From: Erythrobacter sp. YJ-T3-07
GTDB taxonomy: Bacteria > Pseudomonadota > Alphaproteobacteria > Sphingomonadales > Sphingomonadaceae
Length of the DNA stretch: 64,000 nucleotides
Direction: 5' to 3'
NCBI RefSeq assembly: GCF_015999305.1
Contig: NZ_JAEAGP010000001.1
Location: 1,736,001-1,800,000, forward strand
The notes under the pieces were generated by a model. That model did no database searches. It was not told the DNA's origin and was given only the letters and a program-made list of their open reading frames with translations. Shown one piece after another: positions 1-9,940 of the stretch. The position numbers and the translations under genes were made by a program. Position 1 is the stretch's first letter; every line of letters begins with the position of its first letter.

Positions 1-2511
1 TGGCGTTATTCCAATGCTATACCTGCCAAAGTTAAAACCACGCTTGAGTATGAGCTGGAGCTGATCTGCAAGCTCGATCTCGCTCCCTATTTCCTTACCA
101 TCAAGGAAATCGTCGATTTCGCGCGCAGCCAGACGCCCCCGATCCTGTGTCAGGGGCGCGGCAGCGCGGCCAATTCTGCCGTGTGCTTCTGCCTCGGCAT
201 CACCAGCGTCGACCCTGCCGAGCACCAGTTGCTGTTCGACCGGTTTCTCTCCGAAGAGCGCAGCGAGCCGCCCGATATCGATGTCGATTTCGAGCATGAG
301 CGGCGAGAGGAAGTCATCCAGCACATTTACAAGGAGTATGGACGGGATCGCGCCGGATTGTGCGCCACGGTGATTCACTATCGCCCGCGCATGGCCATCC
401 GGGAGGTGGGCAAGGCGATGGGCCTGTCGGAAGACGTCACCGCATCGCTCGCACGCACCGTGTGGGGTGGCTGGGGGCGCGAGATCGGTGAGGATCATGT
501 GGCGGAAACGGGCATGGATATCACCGATCCGCATTTGAGGCGGGTTCTCACGCTCACCAGCCAAATGATTGGAATGCCACGGCATCTTAGTCAGCATGTC
601 GGTGGTTTCATCCTCACAGACGGATTGCTCACCGAGACCGTGCCGATCGGCAATGGCGCAATGCCCGATCGCAGTTTCATCGAATGGGACAAGGACGACA
701 TCGACGATCTTGGCATCTTCAAGGTGGATGTGCTCGCGCTCGGGATGCTGACCTGCATTCGCAAGGGCCTCGATCTGCTGGAAGATCATTACGACCGGCC
801 GCTGACGCTCGCCACCATCCCGCAGGAAGATCCGGCCGTGTACGACATGCTGTGCAAGGGAGACTCGCTCGGCGTATTCCAGGTCGAGAGCAGGGCACAG
901 ATGAACATGCTGCCGCGCCTGCAACCGCGCCAATTCTATGATCTGGTGGTTCAGGTCGCGATCGTGCGTCCCGGCCCGATTCAGGGCGATATGGTCCACC
1001 CCTATCTCAAGCAGCGGCGGTTGGCGCGTGCGGGAAAGACCGATTTCCAGCTTCCTGCGCCTGCGCCCGAGCATGGTCCGCCGGACGAGCTGTCCTCGAT
1101 CCTGGGGCGCACTTTCGGAGTGCCGATCTTTCAGGAACAGGCGATGAAAATCGCCATCGATGCGGCCAAGTTTTCTCCGGCAGAGGCCAACCGCCTGCGC
1201 CGGGCGATGGCCACCTTCCGTAGCCGGGGAATGGTTCACGCGCATGAGGAAATGATGGTCGGGAGGATGATAGAGCGCGGCTACGACCCCGACTTCTCCC
1301 AGCGCTGCTTCGACCAGATCAAGGGTTTCGGGGAATACGGGTTCCCGGAGAGCCACGCGGCCAGCTTCGCGCACCTCGTCTACGTCTCCAGCTGGCTCAA
1401 GTGCCACTATCCGGCGGCTTTCGCCTGCGCGCTGCTCAATTCGCAGCCGATGGGCTTTTACGCACCCGCACAGATCGTGCGCGATGCGGCGGAGCATGGG
1501 GTCGCGGTGCTGCCGGCGGATGTGAATGGGTCGGACTGGGATTGTACGTTGGAGGTTATTCCTCCCCTCTCGGGGGAGGACATGGGGCCCATGGCCCTGC
1601 GCCTCGGCCTGCGTCAGATCGACGGTTTCCCCGAGCATGTCGCGGCCAAACTGGTGGCGGAGCGGGTGGAAAATGGCCCTTACCGCGATGTCGCGGAGTT
1701 GCGCGACCGTGCGGGACTTGCTCCCTCTCATGTCGAGCGGCTCGCATCTGCCGATGCCTTCCAGTCGCTCGACCTGCCGCGCCGGCAGGCTCTGTGGGAC
1801 GCGCGCAGCCTGATCGCCGCGCCCGACCTGCCGCTGTTCCGCGCGGCGGCCGAGCGTGACGAGGGGGCGGAGAAAGCCCGTACCGCGCTGCCCGTCATGC
1901 CGCTCAGCGAAGAGGTCGTCGCCGATTACCAGACCACCCGGCTCAGCCTAAAGGCGCACCCGATGGCCTTCCTGCGCGCCGACTTGGCGCAGCGCGGCTT
2001 CGTGCGCGCCTGCGACCTGCGCGAGCGCAAGTTCCGCTCCATGGTCCAGGTCGCGGGCGTGGTGCTGATCCGCCAGCGGCCGGGCAGTGCCAAGGGCGTG
2101 TGCTTCATCACGCTGGAGGACGAGACGGGGGTGGTGAATCTGGTCGTGTGGCCGGACTTGAAGGAAAAGCAACGCAAGGTCGTGATGGGCGCACGGCTGA
2201 TGGAGGTGCGCGGGCGGGTGGAGTACGACGACGAGGTGATCCACGTCATCGCCCATCACATGACCGACGCGACGCACATGCTCTCGCACCTGTCCGACGA
2301 TGCGCTGCGCTATGAGCTAGCGCGCGCAGACCATGTGAACAGCCCGCTGCCGAGCGGGAAGATCAATCCGCGCGACAACCTGCGCGATGAGGGCACTGAA
2401 AACGCGATCCGACCCCCAATTCGCCCCCGCGATCTGATCGACGAATTGCCCGGCACCGGCGGCCATCCACGCAATGTCCGGATCATTCCCAAGTCGCGCG
2501 ACTTTCATTGA
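1..2511 (+). CDS. dnaE2: Error-prone DNA polymerase DnaE2 (ImuC), 5'-truncated by the window edge
   Basis: C-family polymerase used in SOS translesion synthesis together with ImuA and ImuB. The reading frame is open from base 1, so the N-terminal PHP domain and start lie outside the window; about 836 residues remain of roughly 1,080-1,180 usual for the family. The catalytic aspartate motif PDIDVDF lies near visible residues 91-97 and the third catalytic Asp in KVDVLALG near residue 243. A helix-hairpin-helix region and a C-terminal OB fold (about 680-765) follow. An unusual insert ([11 protein letters not shown], around residue 519) is encoded by a hairpin-forming repeat. imuA/imuB would be expected upstream but cannot be seen. 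Confidence 0.95.
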   Translation, partial: WRYSNAIPAKVKTTLEYELELICKLDLAPYFLTIKEIVDFARSQTPPILCQGRGSAANSAVCFCLGITSVDPAEHQLLFDRFLSEERSEPPDIDVDFEHERREEVIQHIYKEYGRDRAGLCATVIHYRPRMAIREVGKAMGLSEDVTASLARTVWGGWGREIGEDHVAETGMDITDPHLRRVLTLTSQMIGMPRHLSQHVGGFILTDGLLTETVPIGNGAMPDRSFIEWDKDDIDDLGIFKVDVLALGMLTCIRKGLDLLEDHYDRPLTLATIPQEDPAVYDMLCKGDSLGVFQVESRAQMNMLPRLQPRQFYDLVVQVAIVRPGPIQGDMVHPYLKQRRLARAGKTDFQLPAPAPEHGPPDELSSILGRTFGVPIFQEQAMKIAIDAAKFSPAEANRLRRAMATFRSRGMVHAHEEMMVGRMIERGYDPDFSQRCFDQIKGFGEYGFPESHAASFAHLVYVSSWLKCHYPAAFACALLNSQPMGFYAPAQIVRDAAEHGVAVLPADVNGSDWDCTLEVIPPLSGEDMGPMALRLGLRQIDGFPEHVAAKLVAERVENGPYRDVAELRDRAGLAPSHVERLASADAFQSLDLPRRQALWDARSLIAAPDLPLFRAAAERDEGAEKARTALPVMPLSEEVVADYQTTRLSLKAHPMAFLRADLAQRGFVRACDLRERKFRSMVQVAGVVLIRQRPGSAKGVCFITLEDETGVVNLVVWPDLKEKQRKVVMGARLMEVRGRVEYDDEVIHVIAHHMTDATHMLSHLSDDALRYELARADHVNSPLPSGKINPRDNLRDEGTENAIRPPIRPRDLIDELPGTGGHPRNVRIIPKSRDFH
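1560..1580. repeat. GC-rich palindrome inside dnaE2 (REP-like)
   Basis: Perfect 8-bp inverted repeat, arms TCCTCCCC and GGGGAGGA around the loop TCTCG, lying in frame within the dnaE2 coding sequence. It encodes part of a short stretch between two otherwise conserved blocks (DCTLE and ALRLGLRQ). It resembles in style, but not in exact sequence, the two palindromes between carA and carB. Whether it is a mobile intergenic-type repeat is inference. Confidence 0.5.
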
Positions 2512-2513
2512 GG

Positions 2514-3278
2514 ATGAGCGAGGGCAACCGACATTTCCGATGGCTGCGTGGCGTCGTCCGCGTGCTGAGGCCGCTCGCCAGCCTCGGCAAAGACCGGCGC
2601 GTGCTCGCGATCCTGATCCTGCTGGCGCTGTTCGTCGGCGGGCGGGCATGGCTTGCGGAGAACCCGGGCAGCGACCCGTGGGCGCCGCTCGACCTGCGCG
2701 ACGAACCGGGCTGGGCGACCCGCTCCAAGATCGCGGCGCTGCGCGACGACCCGGCGCAATGCCGCGCGGTGCTGGAGCGTAGCGCGGTGGCATTTACCGC
2801 GCTGGAGCCGCTGGGCGAGGCGCCATGCCTTCGCGACAATCGCACGCAGCTCGACGAATTCCCTTACGCTGGCGAGCGGCCCGACACGACCTGTGCGACC
2901 GCCGCCGCGCTGGAAATCTGGCGGCGTGACGCCGTGCAGCCCGCCGCGCGAGAGATCTTCGGGCAGGAGGTTGCGCGGATTGAGCATTTCGGCAGTTTCA
3001 GCTGTCGGCGGATGTACGGGCGCGACGAAGGCCCGTGGAGCGAGCATGCCACCGCCAATGCGATCGACATCGCGGGCTTCGTGCTGGCGGATGGGACGCG
3101 GATCGCGGTGGTCAACGACTGGCAGGGGGAGGGCGACAAGGCCCGCTTTCTCCGCCAGGTCCGCGATGGCGCGTGCCGGACCTTCGGCACCGTTCTCTCA
3201 CCCGATTACAACGAAGCCCACCGCGACCATTTCCACCTCGATCAGGCGGCGCGCGGGTTAGGCGGTGTGTGTCGCTAG
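2514..3278 (+). CDS. Extensin-like C-terminal domain protein, membrane-anchored
   Basis: 254-residue protein with one N-terminal hydrophobic segment (about residues 31-47, LAILILLALFVGGRAWL) and a periplasmic extensin-like_C domain. This domain has a VanY/D-Ala-D-Ala-peptidase-like fold and here keeps six cysteines plus the closing EAHRDHFHLD motif, which matches the metal-ligand region of that fold. The substrate is unknown; a role on the cell wall is inferred from the fold. The ATG at 2514 is preferred over the TTG at 2508, which would overlap the dnaE2 stop. The gene sits directly behind dnaE2 with no obvious functional link. Confidence 0.85.
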   Translation: MSEGNRHFRWLRGVVRVLRPLASLGKDRRVLAILILLALFVGGRAWLAENPGSDPWAPLDLRDEPGWATRSKIAALRDDPAQCRAVLERSAVAFTALEPLGEAPCLRDNRTQLDEFPYAGERPDTTCATAAALEIWRRDAVQPAAREIFGQEVARIEHFGSFSCRRMYGRDEGPWSEHATANAIDIAGFVLADGTRIAVVNDWQGEGDKARFLRQVRDGACRTFGTVLSPDYNEAHRDHFHLDQAARGLGGVCR

Positions 3279-3413
3279 CGGGTCTGGGGGCGTTTTGCCT
3301 GTCCTACATACTGCCGGTCATGCCAGACTTGAACGATGCAGGACCGCTCCCATTCGCGCCGGTGCGCTATCGATCAGCGCCTGCCGTGCGGGTGGTTTTT
3401 CAGTCTCTGGACA

Positions 3414-3431
3414 GTGTGTCAGGTGTGTCAG
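3414..3431. repeat. Tandem 9-bp direct repeat (GTGTGTCAG x2)
   Basis: Two perfect adjacent copies of GTGTGTCAG in the 207-bp gap between the convergent extensin-like gene and phoB. An 8-bp inverted repeat (CTGGACAG at 3407-3414, CTGTCCAG at 3465-3472) surrounds it. No T-tract follows, so it is not a clear intrinsic terminator. The rest of the gap shows nothing recognisable. Confidence 0.5.
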
Positions 3432-3485
3432 GGGAAGGCCGACGCGGATCGGTTGCGGGTGCCGCTGTCCAGGCGGCGCCGGGCG

Positions 3486-4175
3486 TTACACCGCTTCGAG
3501 CGCGTATCCGGCCGAACGGACCGTACGGATCGGATCGCTTGCGCCTTCAAGCTCCAGCGCCTTGCGCAGCCGCCGGATATGCACATCGACCGTGCGCAGT
3601 TCGATATCGCTGCCGGTGCCCCATACGCCGTCGAGCAGCTGGCCGCGGCTGAACACGCGGCCCGGGCTCTCCATGAAGAACTTGAGCAGACGGTACTCGG
3701 TCGGCCCCAATTGCAGGTTGCGTCCGCGCCGTTCGACCTTGTGCGCGACGGGGTCGAGCCGGATATCGCCCACCTCGATCGTCTCTCCCGCGAGGGCGGG
3801 GCGGATGCGGCGCATCACCGCAGCCACCCGGGCGAGCAGTTCGCGGGGGCTGAACGGCTTGGTCAGGTAATCGTCGGCGCCGGTTTCCAGCCCGCGGACC
3901 CGGTCATCCTCCGCCTCGCGCGCGGTCAGCATGATGATCGGAACGTGCGCGGTGGCCTTGTCCCTGCGCAGGCGGCGACAGACCTCGATTCCGCTGGTCC
4001 CCTCGATCATCCAGTCCAGGATGATCAGGTCGGGCACGTCCTCGCTCGCCATAAGCAGCGCTTCGTCGCCATCGGCGGTTACACGGACCTGATAGCCCTC
4101 GTTGGCGAACCGGAATTCGAGCAGCTCGGCAAGTGCCGGGTCGTCTTCGACAAGGATCAGCTTGGCAGAAGGCAC
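3486..4175 (-). CDS. phoB: Phosphate regulon response regulator PhoB
   Basis: 229-residue OmpR/PhoB-type response regulator. The receiver domain shows the acidic pair near residues 10-12, the phospho-acceptor Asp54 in LIILDWMIEG and the conserved lysine in DYLTKPFSPRE; a winged-helix DNA-binding domain fills the C-terminal third (GPTEYRLLKFFM, VDVHIRRLRKAL). It is the last gene of the phoR-pstC-pstA-pstB-phoU-phoB run, 54 bp after phoU, and would be phosphorylated by PhoR under phosphate starvation to activate Pho-box promoters. Identity rests on domain type plus context. Confidence 0.95.
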   Translation of the reverse strand: MPSAKLILVEDDPALAELLEFRFANEGYQVRVTADGDEALLMASEDVPDLIILDWMIEGTSGIEVCRRLRRDKATAHVPIIMLTAREAEDDRVRGLETGADDYLTKPFSPRELLARVAAVMRRIRPALAGETIEVGDIRLDPVAHKVERRGRNLQLGPTEYRLLKFFMESPGRVFSRGQLLDGVWGTGSDIELRTVDVHIRRLRKALELEGASDPIRTVRSAGYALEAV

Positions 4176-4229
4176 GGGTATCTCGCTAATATGAGGCTGA
4201 TTTGCCTGTTATGGCGGATCAGCCGCGGG

Positions 4230-4904
4230 TCAATTCTCGTCTTCGTCGAGCGGGTAATCGCCGGTCGCCGCGAAATAGACCATCTCAGCCACGTTGGTCG
4301 CGTGGTCACCGATGCGCTCTATATTGCGGGCCACGAACAGCAGCTGCGCCGCGCTCGAAATGGTCGCAGGATTTTCAACCATGTGGCTGACAAGATTGCG
4401 GAAAATGGAATTGTAGAAGGCGTCGACCTTCTTGTCCTGCGCGATCACTTCGCGGGCCAGCGCGGCATCGCGCGCGGCATAGGCGGTCAGCACGTCGTGC
4501 ACCATCTCCGCCGCAACATCGGCCATCGCGGGCAGCAGCGTGAGCGGTTCGAACCGCGTACGACCTTCGATCCGCCCGACGCGCTTGGCGATGTTCTTGG
4601 CATAGTCGCCGATCCGCTCGACCACCCCGGCGATCTTCAGCGCGGCGATCACTTCGCGCAAATCGTCCGCCATCGGCGCGCGCAGGGCGATGATCTTGAC
4701 CGCGAGCCGGTCGACCTCGCTTTCCAGCGCGTCCAGCTTGCGGTCGTCCGCGACGATCCTCTCGGCAAGGACCTCGTCCCCGCGGATCAGCGCGTCGAGC
4801 GCGCCTTCCAGCGCGGTTTCGGCGAGGCCGCCCATCTCCGTGATGAGCCCGCGCAGCCGGGTGATGTCCTCATCGAAGGCTTTGACTGTGTGTTCCGAGA
4901 TCAT
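4230..4904 (-). CDS. phoU: Phosphate signalling complex protein PhoU
   Basis: 224-residue cytoplasmic all-helical protein with two PhoU repeats, each with an acidic metal-binding turn (for example [18 protein letters not shown] and [18 protein letters not shown]). PhoU connects the PstSCAB transporter to PhoR and holds the Pho regulon off when phosphate is plentiful. Its start overlaps the pstB stop by 4 bp, so the two are translationally coupled. Confidence 0.96.
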   Translation of the reverse strand: MISEHTVKAFDEDITRLRGLITEMGGLAETALEGALDALIRGDEVLAERIVADDRKLDALESEVDRLAVKIIALRAPMADDLREVIAALKIAGVVERIGDYAKNIAKRVGRIEGRTRFEPLTLLPAMADVAAEMVHDVLTAYAARDAALAREVIAQDKKVDAFYNSIFRNLVSHMVENPATISSAAQLLFVARNIERIGDHATNVAEMVYFAATGDYPLDEDEN

Positions 4905-5689
4905 CCGTAGCGTCCGGTGATATAGTCTTTGGTTCGTTCTTCGAGCGGATTGGTAAAGATTTGGTCCGTCGGACCATATTCTACCATCTTGCCGAGGTGG
5001 AAAAAGGCGGTCCGCTGCGAAACGCGCGCCGCCTGTTGCATCGAGTGGGTTACGATGACGATCGCGTAGCGACCGGCCAGATCGTCGATCAGCTCCTCGA
5101 TCTTGGCGGTCGCGATCGGGTCCAGCGCGGAGGCCGGTTCGTCCATCAGGATCACTTCAGGATCGACCGCGATCGCGCGCGCGATGCACAGGCGCTGCTG
5201 CTGGCCACCGGACAGCGCGGTACCCGATTCACCAAGGCGATCCTTCACCTCGTTCCACAGGCCGGCGCGCTGCAGCGATCGTTCGACGATCTCGTCCAGC
5301 TCGCCCTTACTCTCCGCCAGGCCGTGAATCTTCGGGCCGTAGGCGATGTTCTCGTAAATCGACTTGGGGAAGGGGTTGGGCTTCTGGAACACCATCCCCA
5401 CCCGGGCACGCAGCTGAACCACATCCATGCCGCTGGAATAGATATCTTCGCCGTCGAGCTCGATCTGACCCTCGACGCGGGCCGAAGGGATCGTGTCGTT
5501 CATGCGGTTCAGTGTGCGCAGGAAGGTCGACTTGCCGCAACCCGAGGGGCCGATAAAGGCGGTGACGAACTTCGTCGGAATGTCGATCGACACATCGTCG
5601 ATCGCTTTCTTGTCGCCATAGAAGACCGAGACGTCGCTTGCGCGCATCTTGGGCTCGGCCTTGTCGTCCATGTCGTGGATTACGGTCAC
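4901..5689 (-). CDS. pstB: Phosphate ABC transporter ATP-binding protein PstB
   Basis: 262-residue ATPase of the high-affinity phosphate importer. Walker A ([12 protein letters not shown]), the Q-loop region ([18 protein letters not shown], typical of PstB), signature [15 protein letters not shown] and Walker B ([13 protein letters not shown]) are all present. It overlaps pstA upstream and phoU downstream by 4 bp each. Length is normal for the family. Confidence 0.97.
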   Translation of the reverse strand: MTVIHDMDDKAEPKMRASDVSVFYGDKKAIDDVSIDIPTKFVTAFIGPSGCGKSTFLRTLNRMNDTIPSARVEGQIELDGEDIYSSGMDVVQLRARVGMVFQKPNPFPKSIYENIAYGPKIHGLAESKGELDEIVERSLQRAGLWNEVKDRLGESGTALSGGQQQRLCIARAIAVDPEVILMDEPASALDPIATAKIEELIDDLAGRYAIVIVTHSMQQAARVSQRTAFFHLGKMVEYGPTDQIFTNPLEERTKDYITGRYG

Positions 5690-6951
5690 CAGGTTTTCTC
5701 GAACTTGTTGCGCAGATAAATGGCGAGGGCGTTCATCACCAGCAGGAACAGCAATAGCACGATAATCGCCGCGCTGGTCCTTTCGATGAAGCCGCGGTCG
5801 ATCTCATCCGACCACAGGAAGATTTGCACCGGCAGCACCGTGGCGGGCGAGGTGAAGCCATCGGGCGGCGTGGCGACGAAGGCGCGCATGCCGATCAGCA
5901 GCAGCGGCGCGGTCTCGCCCAGCGCACGCGCCATGCCGATGATGGTGCCGGTGAGAATGCCGGGCAGGGCGAGCGGCAGCACGTGGTGGAACACCACCTG
6001 CACGGGGCTTGCGCCGACCGCCAGCGCGCCGTCGCGGATCGAGGGCGGCACGGCCTTGATCGCGTTGCGGCCCGAGATGACGATCACCGGCATCGTCATC
6101 AGCGCCAGCGTCATCCCGCCGACCAGCGGGGCGGAACGCATATTGGGGAAGATCCACAGGAACACCGCGAGGCCGAGCAGGCCGAAGATGATCGACGGGA
6201 CCGCCGCGAGGTTGTTGATCGAAACCTCGATAATGTCGGTCCAGCGGTTCTTGGGCGCGTATTCTTCCAGATAGAGCGCGGAGAGTACGCCGATCGGAAA
6301 GGCCAGCGCGAGCGTCACGATCATGGTCAGGATCGATCCCTTGAGCGCGCCCCACACGCCCACCTGCTGTGGGTCGGTCGCGTCGGAGCGGGTCAGAAAG
6401 CCCCAGTCGAAGCGCTTTTCCAGATAGCCCTCGCGTTCAAGCTGGGCGGCCAGCGCCTGCATTTCGGGCGAGCCTTCGCCGTCCATCCCGCTTGCCAGAT
6501 CGCCGCTGGCGGGCAGCCAGAAGGTCTGCTGCCCACGCAGCATGCCCGGGTCGGCGCGCAGATCTTCGGCAACCTCGCGCCAGGCGTCCTGGCTAAGCTG
6601 TTCGGCACCCGCTGCGCCCATGCGCTGTTCGGCGGCGAAGGAGACGATCTCTGGCAGGCCCTGCATTTCCAGCGTCTGCACCGCGCCGGGCTGGCTGAGC
6701 GAGGCGGCGTCTCCGGCGAGGCCCGATTCGGCAAAGTTGATCGGCACCTGCAACTCGGCGCGCTGGAAGCCGCCAACGCCGTTGATGGTCATGTTGCCGA
6801 GCAGCACGAACAGGATCGCGATCGACACGATGATCGCGAACAGGCCGAACAGCTTGAACCGCCGTTCCTGCGCGTAGCGCTGCTTCAGGCGCTTTTCGAA
6901 CGCCGCGCTGCGGGTCGGCCGGCGCGCTTCGGTATCTGCGGGACTGGTCAT
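5686..6951 (-). CDS. pstA: Phosphate ABC transporter permease PstA
   Basis: 421-residue inner-membrane permease. A first transmembrane helix (about residues 38-56, [20 protein letters not shown]) is followed by a long periplasmic region of about 140 residues, the DUF3333-type N-terminal extension seen in alphaproteobacterial PstA. The BPD_transp_1 permease domain with five or six helices fills the C-terminal half, including the cytoplasmic loop with [13 protein letters not shown]. It starts directly at the pstC stop (ATGA-type overlap with pstB downstream). Confidence 0.95.
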   Translation of the reverse strand: MTSPADTEARRPTRSAAFEKRLKQRYAQERRFKLFGLFAIIVSIAILFVLLGNMTINGVGGFQRAELQVPINFAESGLAGDAASLSQPGAVQTLEMQGLPEIVSFAAEQRMGAAGAEQLSQDAWREVAEDLRADPGMLRGQQTFWLPASGDLASGMDGEGSPEMQALAAQLEREGYLEKRFDWGFLTRSDATDPQQVGVWGALKGSILTMIVTLALAFPIGVLSALYLEEYAPKNRWTDIIEVSINNLAAVPSIIFGLLGLAVFLWIFPNMRSAPLVGGMTLALMTMPVIVISGRNAIKAVPPSIRDGALAVGASPVQVVFHHVLPLALPGILTGTIIGMARALGETAPLLLIGMRAFVATPPDGFTSPATVLPVQIFLWSDEIDRGFIERTSAAIIVLLLFLLVMNALAIYLRNKFEKTW

Positions 6952-8336
6952 TATTCGTACGCCTCCCGGAAGCGCTTCACGACGCGCAGGGCGATGAAGT
7001 TGAGCAGCAGGGTGACCATGAACAGCACGAAGCCGAGCGCGAAGGCGCTGAGCGTTGCTGGGTGGTCGAAACTGCCTTCGCCGGTCAGCAGGGCGACAAT
7101 CTGCACCGTCACGGTGGTCATCGCTTCCAGCGGATTGGCGGTAAAATTGGCGGCGGTGGAAGCAGCCATCACCACGATCATGGTCTCACCGATCGCGCGG
7201 CTGACGGCCAGCATGACGCCGCCGACAATGCCCGGCAGCGCGGCGGGGATGAGGACCTTCTTGATCGTTTCGGACTTGGTCGCGCCCATGGCCAGGCTGC
7301 CATCGCGCATCGATCCGGGCACGGCCGCGATACTGTCATCCGCCATCGACGACACGAAGGGGATAATCATCACCCCCATCACCAGCCCGGCGGCGAGCGC
7401 GCTTTCAGAGGATGCGTTTTGAATTCCCACCGCCTGCGCTGCGTCGCGGATCGCCGGGGCGACCGTCAACGCGGCGAAATAGCCGTAGACCACGGTCGGC
7501 ACGCCCGCGAGAATTTCGAGAGCGGGCTTGATGATCTTGCGCCAGCGAGAGCTGGCATACTGGGTCAGGTAGATCGCGCTCATCATGCCCAGCGGAATGG
7601 CCACGATCATGGCGATGATCGCGCCGATGAAGATCGTGCCCCAGAACAGCGGGATCGCCCCATAGCGGTCGCCCTGCGGTGCCGCCGGATTGGACATGGG
7701 ATCCGGGTTCCAGCTCAGCCCGAACAGGAAATCGATCGGGGAGACCATGCCGAAGAAGCGGATCGTCTCGAATACCAGGCTGGCAAGGATACCGAAGGTG
7801 GTCAGGATTGCGACCAGCGAGGCAAGCAGCAGGACGCCCATGACGGCGCGCTCCACCTTCACCCGGGCGGTGAAGGCGGGCCTGACCCGAGTGAACGCCC
7901 ACAGTCCCAGAATGACCGCCAGCGCCAGCGCGAAGCCGAAGCCGACCAGCGTGTAGAAGCGCGAAGCCTCACGAAACGGCTCGACCAGAGCGGCAGCGTC
8001 GGGATTGAACACGCCCGTGGCGTGGCCGTAAGCGACCGCGCGGGCTTCGGCGAGCATCGACTGGCGCTGGAAACCGAAGGTGGGCAGGCTCTGGCCCGCC
8101 GGCGTCGCCAGCACCCACTGGTCGACCAGAATAGGTGAGAGGATGCTCCAGAAGACAGCGAACAGCGCGAGCGGCGCCGCCACCCAGATCGCCACGTACC
8201 ACGCGTGATAGCCGGGCCGCGAGACGATCCGCGGCGCATCCTTGTCGCGGCTGAAGGCTCGGGCCTTCGCGCGCCCCGCAAGCCAGCCGGCCAGCCCGAG
8301 ACCGATCGCAAGCAGGAAGAGAAAGACGGGTGACAT
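6951..8336 (-). CDS. pstC: Phosphate ABC transporter permease PstC
   Basis: 461-residue permease partner of PstA. It has a long N-terminal region with two hydrophobic helices (PstC_N type) before the BPD_transp_1 domain, whose loop contains GSLAMGATKSETIKK. The start at 8336 (MSPVFLFLLAIGLG) is preferred; an in-frame ATG at 8390 has a purine run right against it without spacing. It is the first transport gene after phoR, and a candidate Pho box lies about 130-145 bp upstream. No pstS gene for the phosphate-binding protein lies beside it, which is unusual. Confidence 0.94.
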   Translation of the reverse strand: MSPVFLFLLAIGLGLAGWLAGRAKARAFSRDKDAPRIVSRPGYHAWYVAIWVAAPLALFAVFWSILSPILVDQWVLATPAGQSLPTFGFQRQSMLAEARAVAYGHATGVFNPDAAALVEPFREASRFYTLVGFGFALALAVILGLWAFTRVRPAFTARVKVERAVMGVLLLASLVAILTTFGILASLVFETIRFFGMVSPIDFLFGLSWNPDPMSNPAAPQGDRYGAIPLFWGTIFIGAIIAMIVAIPLGMMSAIYLTQYASSRWRKIIKPALEILAGVPTVVYGYFAALTVAPAIRDAAQAVGIQNASSESALAAGLVMGVMIIPFVSSMADDSIAAVPGSMRDGSLAMGATKSETIKKVLIPAALPGIVGGVMLAVSRAIGETMIVVMAASTAANFTANPLEAMTTVTVQIVALLTGEGSFDHPATLSAFALGFVLFMVTLLLNFIALRVVKRFREAYE

Positions 8337-8464
8337 GCGGTTGGCGGCCCCTTGCGTGGTGTTCGGAGATGCCGCCGCCAGCGCGATCATCCCCTTTTTT
8401 GAGAATCAGTATCGAGTGAAATGCCGCCTGTCAGGCAGGCCGTGGCTCGCGTTGTTGAAACTAT

Positions 8465-8482
8465 GTGGCAGGGTTATGACAG
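8465..8482 (-). promoter_or_regulatory. Candidate Pho box upstream of pstC
   Basis: On the minus strand the phoR stop codon runs into CTGTCAT, then AACC, then CTGCCAC. This is the PhoB-box layout of two 7-bp direct repeats with a 4-bp spacer and 11-bp period; the first repeat is a perfect consensus match and the second matches 5 of 7. It sits 129-146 bp before the chosen pstC start, so PhoB could activate pstCAB-phoU-phoB separately from phoR. Confidence 0.55.
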
Positions 8483-9739
8483 TTTGTCCGGTTCGTCTGG
8501 AATTGAGTCCGGCTGTGCCGTTCGGGCAAACCGTTCCAGCACCGCATCGGGCGCCGGGCGGCTCCTGCCAAGCCGCGGCAGGCGCACGGTGACGATGGTG
8601 CCGCGGCCCACTTCGCTATCGATGTCGAGCCGCCCGTGATGGCGTTCGACGATGTGCTTGACGATGGCGAGGCCCAGCCCGGTGCCGCCGGACTGGCGGC
8701 TTCGCCCCGGATCGGTACGATAGAAGCGGCGCGTCAGATGCGGCAGGTGCTCCGCCTCGATCCCGTCGCCGCGATCCTCCACCTCGATCTTGGCTTCGCC
8801 CAGCGCCGATTCGCTCAACCGGACGGTGACCGGCGTACCCTCGCGCCCGTATTTGAGCGCGTTGTCGACCAGATTGCGGACCAGCTGCTCCAGCTGCTGC
8901 GGATCGCCAAGGACTTCGAAGTCCTCGCTCGCCTCGAAAGCGAGTCGCTCGATTCGGTTGGGCCCCGCACCCTCGCGTGCGGCGCGTTCGACCAGCGAGT
9001 TGAGCGGCACGGGCTGCTCGGGGCGGTCGTGCTTTTCCGCTTCCACGCGCGACAGGGACATCAGGTCGCTGACGAGATTCTGCAGTCGCTGCGCCTCGCG
9101 GTGGATGGTGTCGAGGAACTTGCGCGCGGTCGCCTGGTCGATGTCCTCAGGGTTTTCGCTCAGCGTTTCGACATAGCCGATGATCGAGGAGAGCGGGGTG
9201 CGCAGTTCATGGCTGGCATTCGCGACGAAATCGGTGTGCGCGCGGCTGATATCGGATTCGGCGGTCTTGGAGACCAGCTCGACCACGCTCGATCGGTCGT
9301 CGATCGCATAGCGGCTCACCCGCCACACATCCTTGCGGCGGACGAGCCCGGTGACGATCGCCTCGCCATGCTCGTCGGAATCGAGCAGCGCGATCGCGCG
9401 CGGGTGACGCAGCGCGACCCGGATATCCTGCCCGACGACATGATGGCCGAGCAGCTTGCGGGCCGAGCCATTGGCAATCACCACGCGCTTGCGGTCGACC
9501 AGCAGCAGCGGGGAATAGGCGTTCTCGATCATCTCCGCGAGCCGGGCGCGCGAAATCCCCTCCGGTCGCGGATCGGGTTCGGCGCGTTGTTCGTCGGGCT
9601 GTGTGATCCACAGGGTCAGCGTCCAGACCAGCCAGACCGCCAGAGCGTAGCCAACGCCGATCCCCGCCAGCATCAGCAGGAAGACGCTGCAGGTGGCGAT
9701 GATTACACCGGCCCAAGGGAATGTGAGCGGCTTGTGCAT
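8474..9739 (-). CDS. phoR: Phosphate regulon sensor histidine kinase PhoR
   Basis: 421-residue membrane histidine kinase. Two closely spaced hydrophobic helices occupy residues about 8-45, followed by a PAS-like region (NAYSPLLLVDRKRVVIANGSA), the H box FVANASHELRTPLSS, the N box VDNALKYG and the G boxes DRGDGI and GGTGLGLAIVKH. There is no large periplasmic sensing domain, as is normal for PhoR, which senses through PstSCAB-PhoU. The start at 9739 (MHKPLTFPW) has an AGGCAGG ribosome site; an upstream in-frame extension lacks coding character. It leads the phosphate gene run. Confidence 0.95.
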   Translation of the reverse strand: MHKPLTFPWAGVIIATCSVFLLMLAGIGVGYALAVWLVWTLTLWITQPDEQRAEPDPRPEGISRARLAEMIENAYSPLLLVDRKRVVIANGSARKLLGHHVVGQDIRVALRHPRAIALLDSDEHGEAIVTGLVRRKDVWRVSRYAIDDRSSVVELVSKTAESDISRAHTDFVANASHELRTPLSSIIGYVETLSENPEDIDQATARKFLDTIHREAQRLQNLVSDLMSLSRVEAEKHDRPEQPVPLNSLVERAAREGAGPNRIERLAFEASEDFEVLGDPQQLEQLVRNLVDNALKYGREGTPVTVRLSESALGEAKIEVEDRGDGIEAEHLPHLTRRFYRTDPGRSRQSGGTGLGLAIVKHIVERHHGRLDIDSEVGRGTIVTVRLPRLGRSRPAPDAVLERFARTAQPDSIPDEPDKLS

Positions 9740-9909
9740 GGCGGCCTGCCTAGGGTGATTTGCCGGCCTGCGCCAGAGCGCGGGCACGGACGCGGAGTCG
9801 ACTTGGGGAAAATTCGGTTCGCGACATGCAAGAGAACTGCCGCAGGCGCACAGCACACAGCCTCGCCTGGCCCCTGAAGGGGAAGGAAAGTTTGCATATC
9901 ATCGGGAGC

Positions 9910-9933
9910 AAAATCGCCGGCCATCGTGCCAGC
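9910..9933 (-). terminator. Putative intrinsic terminator of tRNA-Glu
   Basis: On the minus strand, 7 bases after the tRNA CCA end, GCTGGC and GCCGGC can form a 6-bp stem (one G-U pair) around a 6-base loop, followed by GATTTTGC. The U-tract is short, so this is a moderate call. The remainder of the gap down to phoR shows only a CCCCT/AGGGG palindrome near 9870. Confidence 0.45.
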
Positions 9934-9940
9934 ATCCGGA

